A stretch of 64,000 bases of DNA from Nesterenkonia alkaliphila. Lineage in GTDB: Bacteria > Actinomycetota > Actinomycetes > Actinomycetales > Micrococcaceae. Made by a program: the position numbers and the translations under genes. Shown one piece after another: positions 36,353 to 45,561 of this stretch. The DNA is taken from positions 62,001 to 126,000 of the forward strand of contig NZ_WRPM01000007.1 in assembly GCF_009758175.1 (NCBI RefSeq), written 5' to 3'. Within the stretch, counting starts at the first letter, position 1, and each line of letters starts with the position of its first letter. The notes beneath the pieces were generated by a model. The model was given only the letters and a program-made list of their open reading frames with translations. It did not search any database and was not told where the DNA came from.

Positions 36353-39300
36353 GTGCTGGCATTCGATGAGGAGACGATAGAGAAGGCCGCCCTGGATCAC
36401 CTCCGCCAACTCGGCTATCAGATCCTGCATGGTCCCGATATTGCCCCTGACTCCCCGACAAGTGAACGTGAAGACTGGTCCCAGAGCTTCCTGACCGGCC
36501 GACTCCGCGATGCCGTGGCTCGGCTCAACCCCGGCGCCGACCCCGAACAGCAGGCCGAGGCAGTCAAACGGTTCCAGCGCACCGAGCACCAGGACATCCT
36601 CTTGGAGAACATGCGCCGGCACGAGTTCCTCATCCACGGGGTCCCGGTGACCTACAGCGACTCAGGCCAGCAGCGCACCAAGCGGCTGAAGCTCATCGAT
36701 TTTGACACCCCGGGCATCAATGATTGGGCCGCAGCTAACCAGTTCACTGTCATCGAGAACCGGGACCGCCGCCCGGATATTCTGACCTTCATCAACGGAA
36801 TACCCGTGGCATTGTTCGAGCTCAAGAGCCCCTCGGTCTCTGGCGCCAGCCTCAAATCAGCCTGGAACCAGGTCCAGACCTACCGGCAGGACATCCCCTC
36901 GCTCTTCGCGACTAACGCGCTCACAGTACTCAGTGACTGGTCCTCCTCCGCGATGGCCACCTTCAGCGCAGGATTCGAGCACTACGCCCCGTGGAAAACC
37001 ACCGACGGCACCGACACCGTCAAAGGCACGCCCTCACTCGATGTGCTGATCCAAGGAGTTTTCGCCCCGGAGCGCTTCCTGGATCTGATGGCCAACTTCA
37101 TCGTGTTCTCTGAGGAATCCACCACCACTGCCAGCGGCCAGGCCAAGAACGTCATCGTGAAGCGTGTGGCGAAGTACCACCAGTACTGGGCGGTCAACAA
37201 GGCAGTGGAGTCTGTGGTGACAGCGTCAAGCCCTGAAGGCGATAAGCGCGGAGGCGTGGTCTGGCACACGCAGGGCTCAGGCAAGAGCTTCGAAATGGTC
37301 TTCTTCGCGGGGAAGATCATGACCGACCCTCGGATGGGAAACCCCACCCTGGTGTTCCTCACCGACCGGCAGGATCTGGACAACCAGCTCTACGAGGAGG
37401 TCTTCGCCCCGGCCTCTGTTCTGCCCGAACGGCCCATCCAGGCCGAGACCCGGGAGGACCTGCGGGATAAGCTACGGCGGACCTCCGGGGGCATTATCTT
37501 CACCACCCTGCAGAAGTTCGGCGGGAACGTCGAAGGAGACCGGCTGCTTACCGACCGCCGCAATGTGGTGGTGATCGCTGATGAGGCCCACCGCTCCCAG
37601 TACGGGTTGGAGACCACGTTCACCAAAGACGGTCAGCTGCGTGGCGGGCTCGCCAAGTACATGCGAGATGCCCTGCCCAACGCCACCTACTTGGGCTTCA
37701 CCGGCACACCGATCGAATCCACTGACAAGTCCACCAAAGCGGTCTTCGGTGACTACATCGACGTCTATGACCTCTCCCGGGCGGTGGATGATGGTGCCAC
37801 AGTCAAGATTTTCTACGAATCCCGGCTGGCGAAGATCGGCCTGGACAAGGACGACCTTGAAGAGCTGGACAAACTCGCCGACCAAGCTGTGGGTGAGGCA
37901 GAGGAGACCGAGGCGCAGAAAGCCAAGAACAGGTGGGCGCGCCTGGAAGCAGTGGTGGGATCCGACGCCCGGTTGAACTTGGTCGCCGCGGATATCGTAA
38001 CGCACTGGGAGGCCCGGCGCGCCGAGCTGGTCGGCAAAGCCATGATTGTGACCATGAGCCGGCGGATCGCCGTTGAGCTCTACAACAAGATCACCACCTT
38101 ACGCCCGGACTGGCATTCCGAGGACCTCACCGAAGGCCGAATCAAAGTAGTGATGACCGGCTCCGCCTCCGACCCGGCAGCATTCCAACCCCACCTCTAC
38201 GACAAGAAGCAGCGCAATCAGCTCAAAGCCCGGGCCAAAAACCCCGCTGACCCTCTGGAACTGGTGATTGTCAGGGATATGTGGCTCACCGGCTTCGACT
38301 CTCCTTCCATGCACACCATGTACGTGGACAAGACCATGCAGGGAGCCGGCCTCATGCAAGCCATCGCCCGGGTCAACAGGCGGTACATGGACAAGACCGG
38401 CGGGCTGATCGTGGACTACATCGGCATTTTCACCCGGCTGCAGGACGCCCTCGCTGAGTACTCTCCCTCTGACCGGGACACTACGGGGGTGCCCATCGAA
38501 GAGATGGTCGCGGTGATGCAGGAGAAGTACGAGGTGGTCACCGCCATGCTGCACGGAGTGGACCACCGGGTGACCCCGGAGAGGAGTGACGCTGAGCGGA
38601 TCAGCGTCTACCAGAACGTCATGAACCATGTGCTCGAGCAGGGTGCTGATGGCGCCTCGGAGGGTAAGAGCCTCACCGACCGGTTCCTCGATGAGACCCT
38701 GGCTCTCATCAAAGCCTTCGCTCTGTGCGGAGCCACTGACGAGGCAGCCAAGATTCGGGACGACGTCGCGCTCCTCACCGCTGTGCGCACCGCCATCCTC
38801 AAATTCCAGGCCCCCGAGTCCGGCGACGGCGGGTCCGGGGCAGTAGATATGGATACCGCCATCGGCCAGATCGTCAACGAGGCCATCACTGCGGATAAGG
38901 TCATTGACATCTACGGGTTCGAAGGCCGTGAGAAACCGGAGCTTTCCCTGCTGGACGAGGAATTCCTCAACCGGCTCGCCGCCCAGAAAGACAAAGAGCA
39001 CATCCACCTGGCGATGCTGCGCAAGCTGCTCAACGATGAGATCAAGACCGTGCGCCGCACCAATGTGGTCACGGGCAAAAAGTTCTCCGAAATGCTGGAT
39101 TCGGCGGTGAAGAAGTACACCAACCAGGCGCTCACCGCAGCCGAAGTGATCGCTGAGCTGGTGAAGGTCGCCAAAGAGATGAAGAGCCAGCAGCAGCGTG
39201 CTCAGGACCTCAACCTCTCTATCGGGGAGCTGGCCTTCTACGACGCACTGACCCAGAACGGTGCCGCTGTGACCGAGATGGGCGACCAGAAATTGCGCGA

Positions 39301-39502
39301 CATCACAGTAGATCTGGTCCACTCCGTGCAGAACTCCGTCACCATCGACTGGCACAGCCGAGACTCAGTGAAGGCCGGCATGCGTTCTAGGCTGCGAAGA
39401 CTTCTGGCCATCCATGGATACCCGCCCGACCATCAGGAACAGGCTATTGAGCTGGTGCTGGAACAGGCGCAGCTGACTGCCGCCAATCAAGGAGGATCAT
39501 GA
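36353..39502 (+). CDS. hsdR: Type I restriction endonuclease subunit HsdR
   Basis: The 1049-residue subunit carries a PD-(D/E)xK nuclease (DILTFINGIPVALFELKSP near residue 150) and a superfamily 2 translocase: Walker A HTQGSGKSFEM near 305, DEAHRSQYG near 410, GFTGTPI near 445, and motif VI-like QAIARVNR near 670. A long helical C-terminal part contacts the methylase. With HsdM and HsdS it cleaves unmodified DNA at a distance. The GTG start has GAGGG upstream. It is separated from hsdMS by the two toxin-antitoxin modules and ends by overlapping proC. Confidence 0.94.
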   Translation: MLAFDEETIEKAALDHLRQLGYQILHGPDIAPDSPTSEREDWSQSFLTGRLRDAVARLNPGADPEQQAEAVKRFQRTEHQDILLENMRRHEFLIHGVPVTYSDSGQQRTKRLKLIDFDTPGINDWAAANQFTVIENRDRRPDILTFINGIPVALFELKSPSVSGASLKSAWNQVQTYRQDIPSLFATNALTVLSDWSSSAMATFSAGFEHYAPWKTTDGTDTVKGTPSLDVLIQGVFAPERFLDLMANFIVFSEESTTTASGQAKNVIVKRVAKYHQYWAVNKAVESVVTASSPEGDKRGGVVWHTQGSGKSFEMVFFAGKIMTDPRMGNPTLVFLTDRQDLDNQLYEEVFAPASVLPERPIQAETREDLRDKLRRTSGGIIFTTLQKFGGNVEGDRLLTDRRNVVVIADEAHRSQYGLETTFTKDGQLRGGLAKYMRDALPNATYLGFTGTPIESTDKSTKAVFGDYIDVYDLSRAVDDGATVKIFYESRLAKIGLDKDDLEELDKLADQAVGEAEETEAQKAKNRWARLEAVVGSDARLNLVAADIVTHWEARRAELVGKAMIVTMSRRIAVELYNKITTLRPDWHSEDLTEGRIKVVMTGSASDPAAFQPHLYDKKQRNQLKARAKNPADPLELVIVRDMWLTGFDSPSMHTMYVDKTMQGAGLMQAIARVNRRYMDKTGGLIVDYIGIFTRLQDALAEYSPSDRDTTGVPIEEMVAVMQEKYEVVTAMLHGVDHRVTPERSDAERISVYQNVMNHVLEQGADGASEGKSLTDRFLDETLALIKAFALCGATDEAAKIRDDVALLTAVRTAILKFQAPESGDGGSGAVDMDTAIGQIVNEAITADKVIDIYGFEGREKPELSLLDEEFLNRLAAQKDKEHIHLAMLRKLLNDEIKTVRRTNVVTGKKFSEMLDSAVKKYTNQALTAAEVIAELVKVAKEMKSQQQRAQDLNLSIGELAFYDALTQNGAAVTEMGDQKLRDITVDLVHSVQNSVTIDWHSRDSVKAGMRSRLRRLLAIHGYPPDHQEQAIELVLEQAQLTAANQGGS

Positions 39503-40344
39503 CCGGACCGAAGATTGCGATGCTGGGCCTGGGTTCCATGAACGGGGCCATTCTGACGGGGCTGCTGAGCTCCGGGGTGAGCCCTGAGCAGGTCGTGGCA
39601 ACCTCCCGCTCCTCGGAGTCTGCGCAGCGACGCTCGCAGCACTACGGTGTGCAGGTATTGGCTGAGGAGAACGACGACGCCGCCAACCGCACCGCAGCTG
39701 CCCAGGCTGAGATCGTGTTTTTGGGCGTGAAACCCTATCAGATCACCGATCTGTGTGCCGGTATCAAGGACGCGCTCAAGCCCGGTGCGGTAGTGGTCTC
39801 GGTGGCTGCTGCGGTGACCCTGGAGATGATGGAAGCCGCGCTCGCAGAGGGCCAGCCGGTGATCCGCACTATGCCCAACACTCCCCTCTCCGTAGGAGCC
39901 GGCGTGGTGGGGCTCAGCGCGGGCACCCACACCAGCCAGCAGCAGGTAGAACTGGTGGCCGAGCTGCTCGGCGCCTCAGGCTCGGTGCATGTGATCCCGG
40001 AGGAGCAGATCGATGCGCTCTCCGCCATCGCCGGCTCCGGGCCCGCCTATGCCTTCTACCTCGCCGAGCAGATGGCCGCAGCGGGGGCTGAACTGGGCCT
40101 GGATCCCGAGCTGGCGGCAGGCCTGGCCGCTGAGACGATCTACGGTGCCGGAAAGATGCTTCTGGAAAACCAGGGGAAGGCCGATGCCGCCCAGCTGCGC
40201 CGAAACGTCACCAGCCCCAATGGCACTACTGAGCAGGCGATCAGCACCTTCGATGCCGCAGATATGGGCCAGACCATCCGGGCCGGCGCCGCGGCGGCCG
40301 CGGCCCGTGCTGCCGAGATCACCGGCCAGCTGAGGGGCCAGTAG
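39499..40344 (+). CDS. proC: Pyrroline-5-carboxylate reductase
   Basis: The 281-residue enzyme reduces pyrroline-5-carboxylate to proline with NAD(P)H. It opens with IAMLGLGSMNGAILTGLL (cofactor loop) and has IRTMPNTPLSVGAGV near 113 and AIAGSGPAYAF near 175, the last being the ProC signature. AAGGAGG within the end of hsdR precedes the ATG, which overlaps the hsdR stop (ATGA). A housekeeping gene is thus translationally coupled to a restriction gene. Its 3' end overlaps the convergent glutaredoxin gene by 26 bases. Proline is also a compatible solute. Confidence 0.94.
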   Translation: MTGPKIAMLGLGSMNGAILTGLLSSGVSPEQVVATSRSSESAQRRSQHYGVQVLAEENDDAANRTAAAQAEIVFLGVKPYQITDLCAGIKDALKPGAVVVSVAAAVTLEMMEAALAEGQPVIRTMPNTPLSVGAGVVGLSAGTHTSQQQVELVAELLGASGSVHVIPEEQIDALSAIAGSGPAYAFYLAEQMAAAGAELGLDPELAAGLAAETIYGAGKMLLENQGKADAAQLRRNVTSPNGTTEQAISTFDAADMGQTIRAGAAAAAARAAEITGQLRGQ

Positions 40345-40588
40345 CCTCCGCCAGCAGCCGGCGCAGCCGGGCTGGGTCGAACTTCCAGAAGTCCCGGACG
40401 GTGCCGTTGATGCGCAGCACCGGGATCTCCTCGGCGAATTGGGTGAGGAGGGCGGCGTCGTTCTCTATATTGGTTTCGGTGTAGCTCAGGCCAAACTCGG
40501 CGCAGGCAGCCTCCGTGGTGGCCAGGGCCTCGGCGCACAGGTGGCAGCCGGGCTTGGTGAGCACCTCAACGTGGACATGATCAGACAT
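40319..40588 (-). CDS. Glutaredoxin-like thiol protein
   Basis: The 89-residue protein has the strand-loop motif VEVLTKPGCHLC (CxxC near residue 14), then a helix, IPVLRI and a C-terminal helix, a compact glutaredoxin-like fold (DUF836/YruB type). It probably acts in thiol-disulfide exchange. GGAGG precedes the ATG at 40588; an ATG at 40603 is less likely. Its 3' end runs into the proC 3' end. Confidence 0.8.
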   Translation of the reverse strand: MSDHVHVEVLTKPGCHLCAEALATTEAACAEFGLSYTETNIENDAALLTQFAEEIPVLRINGTVRDFWKFDPARLRRLLAEATGPSAGR

Positions 40589-40608
40589 TTTTCCTCCGGA
40601 CACAGAAA

Positions 40609-40632
40609 GACCCCGGTATCAGAACCGGGGTC
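40609..40632 (-). terminator. Rho-independent terminator after the bS22 gene
   Basis: GACCCCGGT and ACCGGGGTC form a perfect 9-bp stem around ATCAGA, followed on the minus strand by TCTTTCTG. It ends the bS22 transcript before the glutaredoxin gene. Confidence 0.75.
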
Positions 40633-40654
40633 CACTGTACGTGCAAGAAGTGGG

Positions 40655-40753
40655 TCACTTCTTGTTGCGCCGCTGGTGGCGAGTCTTGCGAAGACGCTTG
40701 CGGTGCTTCTTCTTCGCCATGCGCTTGCGGCGCTTCTTGATCACAGAACCCAT
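40655..40753 (-). CDS. Small basic ribosomal protein bS22-like (AURKAIP1/COX24 family)
   Basis: The 32-residue protein starts MGSVIKKRRKRMAKKKHR and is almost entirely Lys, Arg and His. It matches the short actinobacterial protein described as bS22, bound to the small subunit in mycobacterial ribosome structures. AAGGA lies about 10 nt before the ATG. Upstream in-frame codons to 40885 exist but are unlikely to be translated, since the protein is nearly invariant in actinobacteria. A TATAGA -10-like box is at 40770-40775 and a terminator follows. Confidence 0.92.
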   Translation of the reverse strand: MGSVIKKRRKRMAKKKHRKRLRKTRHQRRNKK

Positions 40754-40877
40754 AGGGTCACAGTCCTTGTCTATAGGGGATAGGCCAAAAAGGTCTTGGA
40801 AGAGTCTACCGATTCTGCGGAAAGACGGCGAACTGGCGGGTTCAGCGGCAAGCGGAGCGCGCCGCGGTGGGACAAGC

Positions 40878-42077
40878 TCAGTCAAACCACGGGTCTAATC
40901 CATGGAGCGGGAAGATCTCTTTGCGGGTCTGGATGACCGCACGGTCTACCGCGTCCTCGGGATCGTAGCCCAGCTCCCAGGTCCTCCACCACAGTTCGGC
41001 ATCATCGTGCATCTGCTCCGGGGCGTTGACCTCATAGGTGTTGCGGACATACTCCCGCCAGCTGCCTGGGACCGCAGTGTTGAGCGGAATGGGTGAGCCG
41101 GCGGCCACCGCAGTCAGGTGTGCCCAGGCCCGCGGCACCACCTGGTGGATGCTGTAGCCCCCGCCCCCGGTGGCGATCCAGCGGTTCTCGGTGAGCTCCT
41201 CGGCCAGGTGCCCGATGTCCAGGGCCAGCTGACGCTGCCCCTCGATGCTCAGCTGCAGATCGCTGAGCGGATCATCGGCATGGGAGTCGCAGCCGTGCTG
41301 AGAGACGATCACCTCCGGCTCGAAGGTCCGGACCACCTGAGGGATGATCGCGTGGAAGGCGCGCAGGAACCCGGCGTCGCCGGTGCCCGGCGGCAGCGAG
41401 ATGTTCACTGCGGTGCCATCGGCGGGCCCTGCGCCGATCTCATTGGGGAAACCGGTTCCTGGATAGAGAGTGGTGCCGGACTGGTGGACCGAGATGGTCA
41501 TCACCCGGGGATCAGAGTAGAAGATCTCCTGGGTGCCGTCGCCGTGGTGGGCATCCACATCGATGTAGACCACCTTTCGGGTACCGGTGTCCAGGAGGTG
41601 CTGGATGGCTAGGGCGGCATCGTTGTAGACGCAGAACCCGCCGGCCTTGGCGATTCCGGCGTGATGCATCCCGCCGGCGAAGTTCACCCCGCGCACCGCG
41701 GTGCCGGCCACCAGCGACTGAGCCAGGTGCAGGGTGCCGCCGGCGATCCGGGCCGCCCCGGTGTGGATGCCTTCGAACACCGGGGTGTCCTCGGTGCCCA
41801 GACCGTGCTCCAGGGAGGCCGTGCCAGACTCGGAGGCGGCGTGCACTGCGCAGATGTACTCCTCGGTGTGCACTGCGGCCAGGGCGGTGTCCTCAGCGAT
41901 CTCCGGGGAGACCTCAGTCAGGTTTGGCGCATCGAAGACCCCCAGATCACGGGCCAGCCGCTCGGTGAGCTCCAGGCGCACCGGGTCCATGGGATGGGTA
42001 GCGGTGAACCGGTATCCCAGCAGCGCAGGATCCCAGACCACTGTGGTGGGCGGCGGCACAGGGGAGGGGCGGGTCAC
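40878..42077 (-). CDS. acuC: Acetoin utilization protein AcuC / histone deacetylase family
   Basis: The 399-residue deacetylase contains MHHAGIAKAGGFCVYND near residue 155, the metal-binding DVDAHHGDGTQEIFY near 185, and QHGCDSHADDPLSD near 265, all of the arginase/deacetylase fold. AcuC removes acetyl groups from lysines, for example of acetyl-CoA synthetase. The GTG at 42077 is preferred (TAGGCT box 8 nt upstream), since an upstream ATG at 42173 would overlap the divergent manA gene. Confidence 0.9.
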   Translation of the reverse strand: MTRPSPVPPPTTVVWDPALLGYRFTATHPMDPVRLELTERLARDLGVFDAPNLTEVSPEIAEDTALAAVHTEEYICAVHAASESGTASLEHGLGTEDTPVFEGIHTGAARIAGGTLHLAQSLVAGTAVRGVNFAGGMHHAGIAKAGGFCVYNDAALAIQHLLDTGTRKVVYIDVDAHHGDGTQEIFYSDPRVMTISVHQSGTTLYPGTGFPNEIGAGPADGTAVNISLPPGTGDAGFLRAFHAIIPQVVRTFEPEVIVSQHGCDSHADDPLSDLQLSIEGQRQLALDIGHLAEELTENRWIATGGGGYSIHQVVPRAWAHLTAVAAGSPIPLNTAVPGSWREYVRNTYEVNAPEQMHDDAELWWRTWELGYDPEDAVDRAVIQTRKEIFPLHGLDPWFD

Positions 42078-42126
42078 AATTCTCAAGCCTACCGGCTGCC
42101 GATACCGGGCAGCAGCCCAGGATGAG

Positions 42127-43317
42127 ATGATGAATTCAGTGAGCGCTCTGATCAGAATCGATAACGCCTCCATGCCCTACCCGTGGGGCGCAGCGGGCGG
42201 CATCTCCGCGCTGCTGGGACGCGAACCCAGCGGCGGGCCGGAGGCTGAGCTGTGGCTCGGCGCGCATCCGAAATCGCCCAGCCGCGTGCTCAATGAGCAG
42301 TCCGAATGGGACGATCTGCACCAGTGGGAGCAGCAGACCGGCCAGCGGCTGCCCTTCCTGCTGAAGATCCTCGACGCCGCCGCTCCGCTCTCGCTGCAGG
42401 CCCACCCCTCTGCCCAGCAGGCGGTACAGGGCTTTGAGCGTGAGCAGAGTGCGGGCATTCCGATCGATGCCCCGCGCCGGAACTACCGCGACCCCCGGCC
42501 CAAACCGGAGATGATTGTTGCGCTGACCGACGGGTTCGAGGCGCTCTGTGGATTCCGTGACCCGGCAGAGACCGTGGAGCTGCTGGAGCAGGTGGCTCAG
42601 GGTGCAGGCTCCTCCGGGGCTCTGCTGCGGACCTGGGCCTATACCCTGGCGGAGCAGGGGATCGCGCGCACTGTGCGCTGGCTGCTCGGCGAGGATGCGG
42701 AGATTCCTCTGCTGGTGGACCAGCTGGGAGCCGCGGCCGAACGCCACCCTGAGCAGCTGGGACTGGCCTCCCGGCTGCTGGCTCAGTACCCGGGGGACCC
42801 GGGGGCGGCAGTGGCCCTGATGCTCAACTACGAGGTGCTGGCCGCCGGGGAAGCCCTATGGCTGCCCGCAGGGAACATCCACGCCTACCTGCACGGGACT
42901 GGAATTGAACTGATGGGCCCCAGCGACAATGTGCTGCGTGGCGGGCTGACCGGAAAACACATTGATGTTCCCGAGCTGCTGAACGTCCTGGACATCAGTT
43001 TCGGTGCCCCGGAACGGCTGCAGCCTGAGCCGCAGCAGGGGGCGCTGCGCAGCTACCGCACCGAGGCGGGACCGGATGACCGCGGGGCACCCTTCGAGCT
43101 GCTGGAGATCACGGGCGATGCCGAGATCAGCACCCAGAGCCCCAGTGTGGTTGCGGTGATGCAGGGAGAGTTCACACTCAGCACAGACAACGACGACGCC
43201 GCGGCACAGACTGCCAGCCGCGGCCAGTTCCTCCTGCACACCAGCCCGGGTCCGCTGGCATTCCACGGGGCCGGCCAGGCGTTCCTGGCCACCGCCAGGC
43301 GTGCGAGTTCCCCCTAG
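42127..43317 (+). CDS. manA: Mannose-6-phosphate isomerase, type I
   Basis: The 396-residue zinc enzyme interconverts mannose-6-phosphate and fructose-6-phosphate. Zinc ligands lie in LQAHPS near residue 97, PEMIVAL near 128, and GNIHAYLHG near 252. The type I signature SDNVLRGGLTGKHIDV is near 273. The start is the first of two adjacent ATG codons at 42127, with AGGATGAG upstream. It supplies mannose for cell-wall glycans. It ends tail to tail with ktrA, with a 4-base overlap. Confidence 0.92.
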   Translation: MMNSVSALIRIDNASMPYPWGAAGGISALLGREPSGGPEAELWLGAHPKSPSRVLNEQSEWDDLHQWEQQTGQRLPFLLKILDAAAPLSLQAHPSAQQAVQGFEREQSAGIPIDAPRRNYRDPRPKPEMIVALTDGFEALCGFRDPAETVELLEQVAQGAGSSGALLRTWAYTLAEQGIARTVRWLLGEDAEIPLLVDQLGAAAERHPEQLGLASRLLAQYPGDPGAAVALMLNYEVLAAGEALWLPAGNIHAYLHGTGIELMGPSDNVLRGGLTGKHIDVPELLNVLDISFGAPERLQPEPQQGALRSYRTEAGPDDRGAPFELLEITGDAEISTQSPSVVAVMQGEFTLSTDNDDAAAQTASRGQFLLHTSPGPLAFHGAGQAFLATARRASSP

Positions 43318-43982
43318 GCGTGGTCAGCGAACCATTCGAGCTGGGAGACGTCGCCGGAGACGACGATCGTGTCCCCGGGATTGACTACGGTGTCCGGCTG
43401 GGCGTAGACGAACTCCTTGCCCGGTGATTTCACGCCCACCACGTTGACCTGGTGGCGCTTGCGCGGCTGGGACTGGTCGATGGACTTGCCCTGCAGGGCC
43501 TTGGGCGGGCGCATCTTGACGATCGCGAAATCGTCGTCGAACTTGATGAAATCCATCATCTGCCCGCTCACCAGGTGTGCGGCACGCACTCCGGCGTCAT
43601 GCTCAGGATAGATCACGTGGTGGCAGCCGATACGGGTGAGGATTTTGCCGTGGGTGGGGTTGATGGCCTTGGCCCAGACCTGGCTGACCCCGAGATCAAC
43701 TAGGTTCGCTGCCACCAGCACACTGGACTCGATGGAGGTGCCCACACCCACCACTGCGGCGTCGAACTCCTCGGCGCCGAGCTGGCGCAGCGCCTCCATA
43801 TCGGTGGCATCGGCCTCAACAGTGTGGGTGAAGGCGTCGGCGTATTTCTGCACCAGACTGCGGTGCCTGTCCACCGCCAGGACCTCTTTGTCCTGGTCCA
43901 CAAGCTGCTGGGCCAATGCGATGCCGAAGCGGCCCAGCCCGACCACTAGAACGGGCTTATTGGTCTGCTGTTTCTTAGCCAA
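43314..43982 (-). CDS. ktrA: Potassium uptake regulatory subunit KtrA (TrkA-N/TrkA-C)
   Basis: The 222-residue protein has a nucleotide-binding RCK domain (VLVVGLGRFGIALAQQL, then AVDRHRSLVQ) and a C-terminal TrkA-C domain after about residue 140. It gates the KtrB channel with ATP/ADP or c-di-AMP. It overlaps the end of ktrB by 8 bases and lies downstream of the ectoine genes. Confidence 0.92.
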   Translation of the reverse strand: MAKKQQTNKPVLVVGLGRFGIALAQQLVDQDKEVLAVDRHRSLVQKYADAFTHTVEADATDMEALRQLGAEEFDAAVVGVGTSIESSVLVAANLVDLGVSQVWAKAINPTHGKILTRIGCHHVIYPEHDAGVRAAHLVSGQMMDFIKFDDDFAIVKMRPPKALQGKSIDQSQPRKRHQVNVVGVKSPGKEFVYAQPDTVVNPGDTIVVSGDVSQLEWFADHA

Positions 43983-45381
43983 TGAGCGGCCTTCCTTCTG
44001 GATAGCGGTAGCGGACGCGGCGCTGACGCACGGTCAGAGCAGCGGCGAAAGTGATGATGCCGACACGTCCGGTGAACATCAATAGGGTCAGGACATAGAG
44101 TCCCGAAGGTGGAAGCTCAGCGGTGAGCCCTGAGGTCAGGCCCACCGTGGCGAAGGCGGAGATGGACTCATAGAGCGGGCGCCCGACGTCCAGGTCGCTG
44201 ATGGTCATCAGCGCCAGGGTGGACAGCAGCACCGCGGTGGCGCCCATGGCGACCACCGAGACGGCCACGCGCACGGCCTGGGCAGGAATGGTGCGGCCGT
44301 GGGCCGAGGACTCCTCGTGTCCGCGAGCCTCGGCGAGGAAGGCCAGGAAGATGACTGCCAGCGTAGTGACCTTGATGCCCCCGGCGGTGGAGGCTGAACC
44401 GCCGCCGGCGAACATCAGAGCGTCGGACACCAGCATCGTCTCCGAGTGCTCCAAGTTGGACTCCACCACAGAGAACCCGCCGGAGCGCATATTGGCTGAG
44501 GCGAAGAGTGAATTCTGCAGCTTCTCCCAGAGGTCCATCTCGCCGATGGTCGAAGAGTTGTTCCACTCCATGAAGGCGTAGATCGCGGCCCCTGCGAACA
44601 GCAGGATGGTGGTGACCTCCATGGTCAGCTTGGAGTGCAGAGACCACTGCTTGATGTGCCAGCGGTGCTTCCACAGGACATAGAGGACCGGGAAGCCCAG
44701 GCTGCCCAGGAACACTCCGATCATGACAGTCCACACGACTGCCGGGTCATTCCCCACTCCGGCCAGCCCATCGGAGTGGATGACAAAGCCGGCGTTGTTG
44801 AAGGAGCTCACGGCATAGAAGAGCCCGTACCAGGCGCCCTGCAGTGCGTCACCCTCGAGCATTATCAGACGGGGGATGAGGACGGCAGCCAGGGCGGCCT
44901 GCACCACAACGGAGCAGATGATGACCGTCTTGAGCAGATGCCCCACCTCGCCCAGGCGGCCCGTGGAGATACCCTCCTGGGCGACCAGACGGGTGCGCAG
45001 GCCCAGGTGGCGGGTCACCGAGACTGCGAGCAGCGCCGCCATGGTGATGATGCCCAGTCCGCCGACCTGAATACCGATCAGGATCACTATCTGGCCGGCC
45101 AGGGACCAGTCGTCTGCGGTGTTGACGGGAGTCAGACCGGTCACGGTCACCGCAGAGGTGGCTACGAACAGGGCGTCATGGAATGCCGCAGATCTCCCGC
45201 CAGGCGTGGCCCAGGGCATCATCAGCAGAGTGGTGAACAACGCGATGACCGCAGCGAAGATGATCAGCGCCAGCCGTGGTGGGGAGGACTGGGCCATCGT
45301 GCTGATGGCACGCTTGAAGGCACCCCACAGCGTTGTCTGCTGAGCGGCCTTCGGCACGGCGTCCCCTTGTGGCACGAGCAC
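43975..45381 (-). CDS. ktrB: Potassium uptake channel KtrB/TrkH
   Basis: The 468-residue protein has four pore repeats of the SKT family: TSAVTVTGLTPVN, AVSSFNNAGF, ANMRSGGFSVVE and FATVGLTSGL, each with a selectivity-filter glycine. It imports K+, the first response to osmotic upshift. The GTG at 45381 is the first start; one two codons later is also possible. It lies 157 bases after ectC on the same strand, so it belongs with the osmoadaptation block. Confidence 0.93.
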   Translation of the reverse strand: MLVPQGDAVPKAAQQTTLWGAFKRAISTMAQSSPPRLALIIFAAVIALFTTLLMMPWATPGGRSAAFHDALFVATSAVTVTGLTPVNTADDWSLAGQIVILIGIQVGGLGIITMAALLAVSVTRHLGLRTRLVAQEGISTGRLGEVGHLLKTVIICSVVVQAALAAVLIPRLIMLEGDALQGAWYGLFYAVSSFNNAGFVIHSDGLAGVGNDPAVVWTVMIGVFLGSLGFPVLYVLWKHRWHIKQWSLHSKLTMEVTTILLFAGAAIYAFMEWNNSSTIGEMDLWEKLQNSLFASANMRSGGFSVVESNLEHSETMLVSDALMFAGGGSASTAGGIKVTTLAVIFLAFLAEARGHEESSAHGRTIPAQAVRVAVSVVAMGATAVLLSTLALMTISDLDVGRPLYESISAFATVGLTSGLTAELPPSGLYVLTLLMFTGRVGIITFAAALTVRQRRVRYRYPEGRPLIG

Positions 45382-45449
45382 TACGATACGACTTGGCCCC
45401 GGTCACCGTGGTGATCGGGCCCAAGTTAAGGTCGAAATGTCGGAAAGTC

Positions 45450-45561
45450 AGGCGTCATCATCCTCGATGACGCTCGCCTGCGGCCCTGTGCAGCGGGGCC
45501 TGTCCCACTGCACAGGGAACCCGCCCCCGCACGCTTGCTTAGGCGTCATCATCCTCGATGA
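45450..45561. repeat. 21-bp direct repeat and hairpin downstream of ectC
   Basis: The 21 bases at 45541-45561, which encode the acidic C-terminal end of EctC, recur exactly at 45450-45470. Between them CCCTGTGCAG (45484-45493) and CTGCACAGGG (45508-45517) form a perfect 10-bp hairpin that may terminate ectC. A segmental duplication is the simplest explanation. Confidence 0.7.

Noticed and set aside
38099-39355. A 418-codon minus-strand frame
   Set aside because: It is a shadow of the hsdR helicase and C-terminal region.
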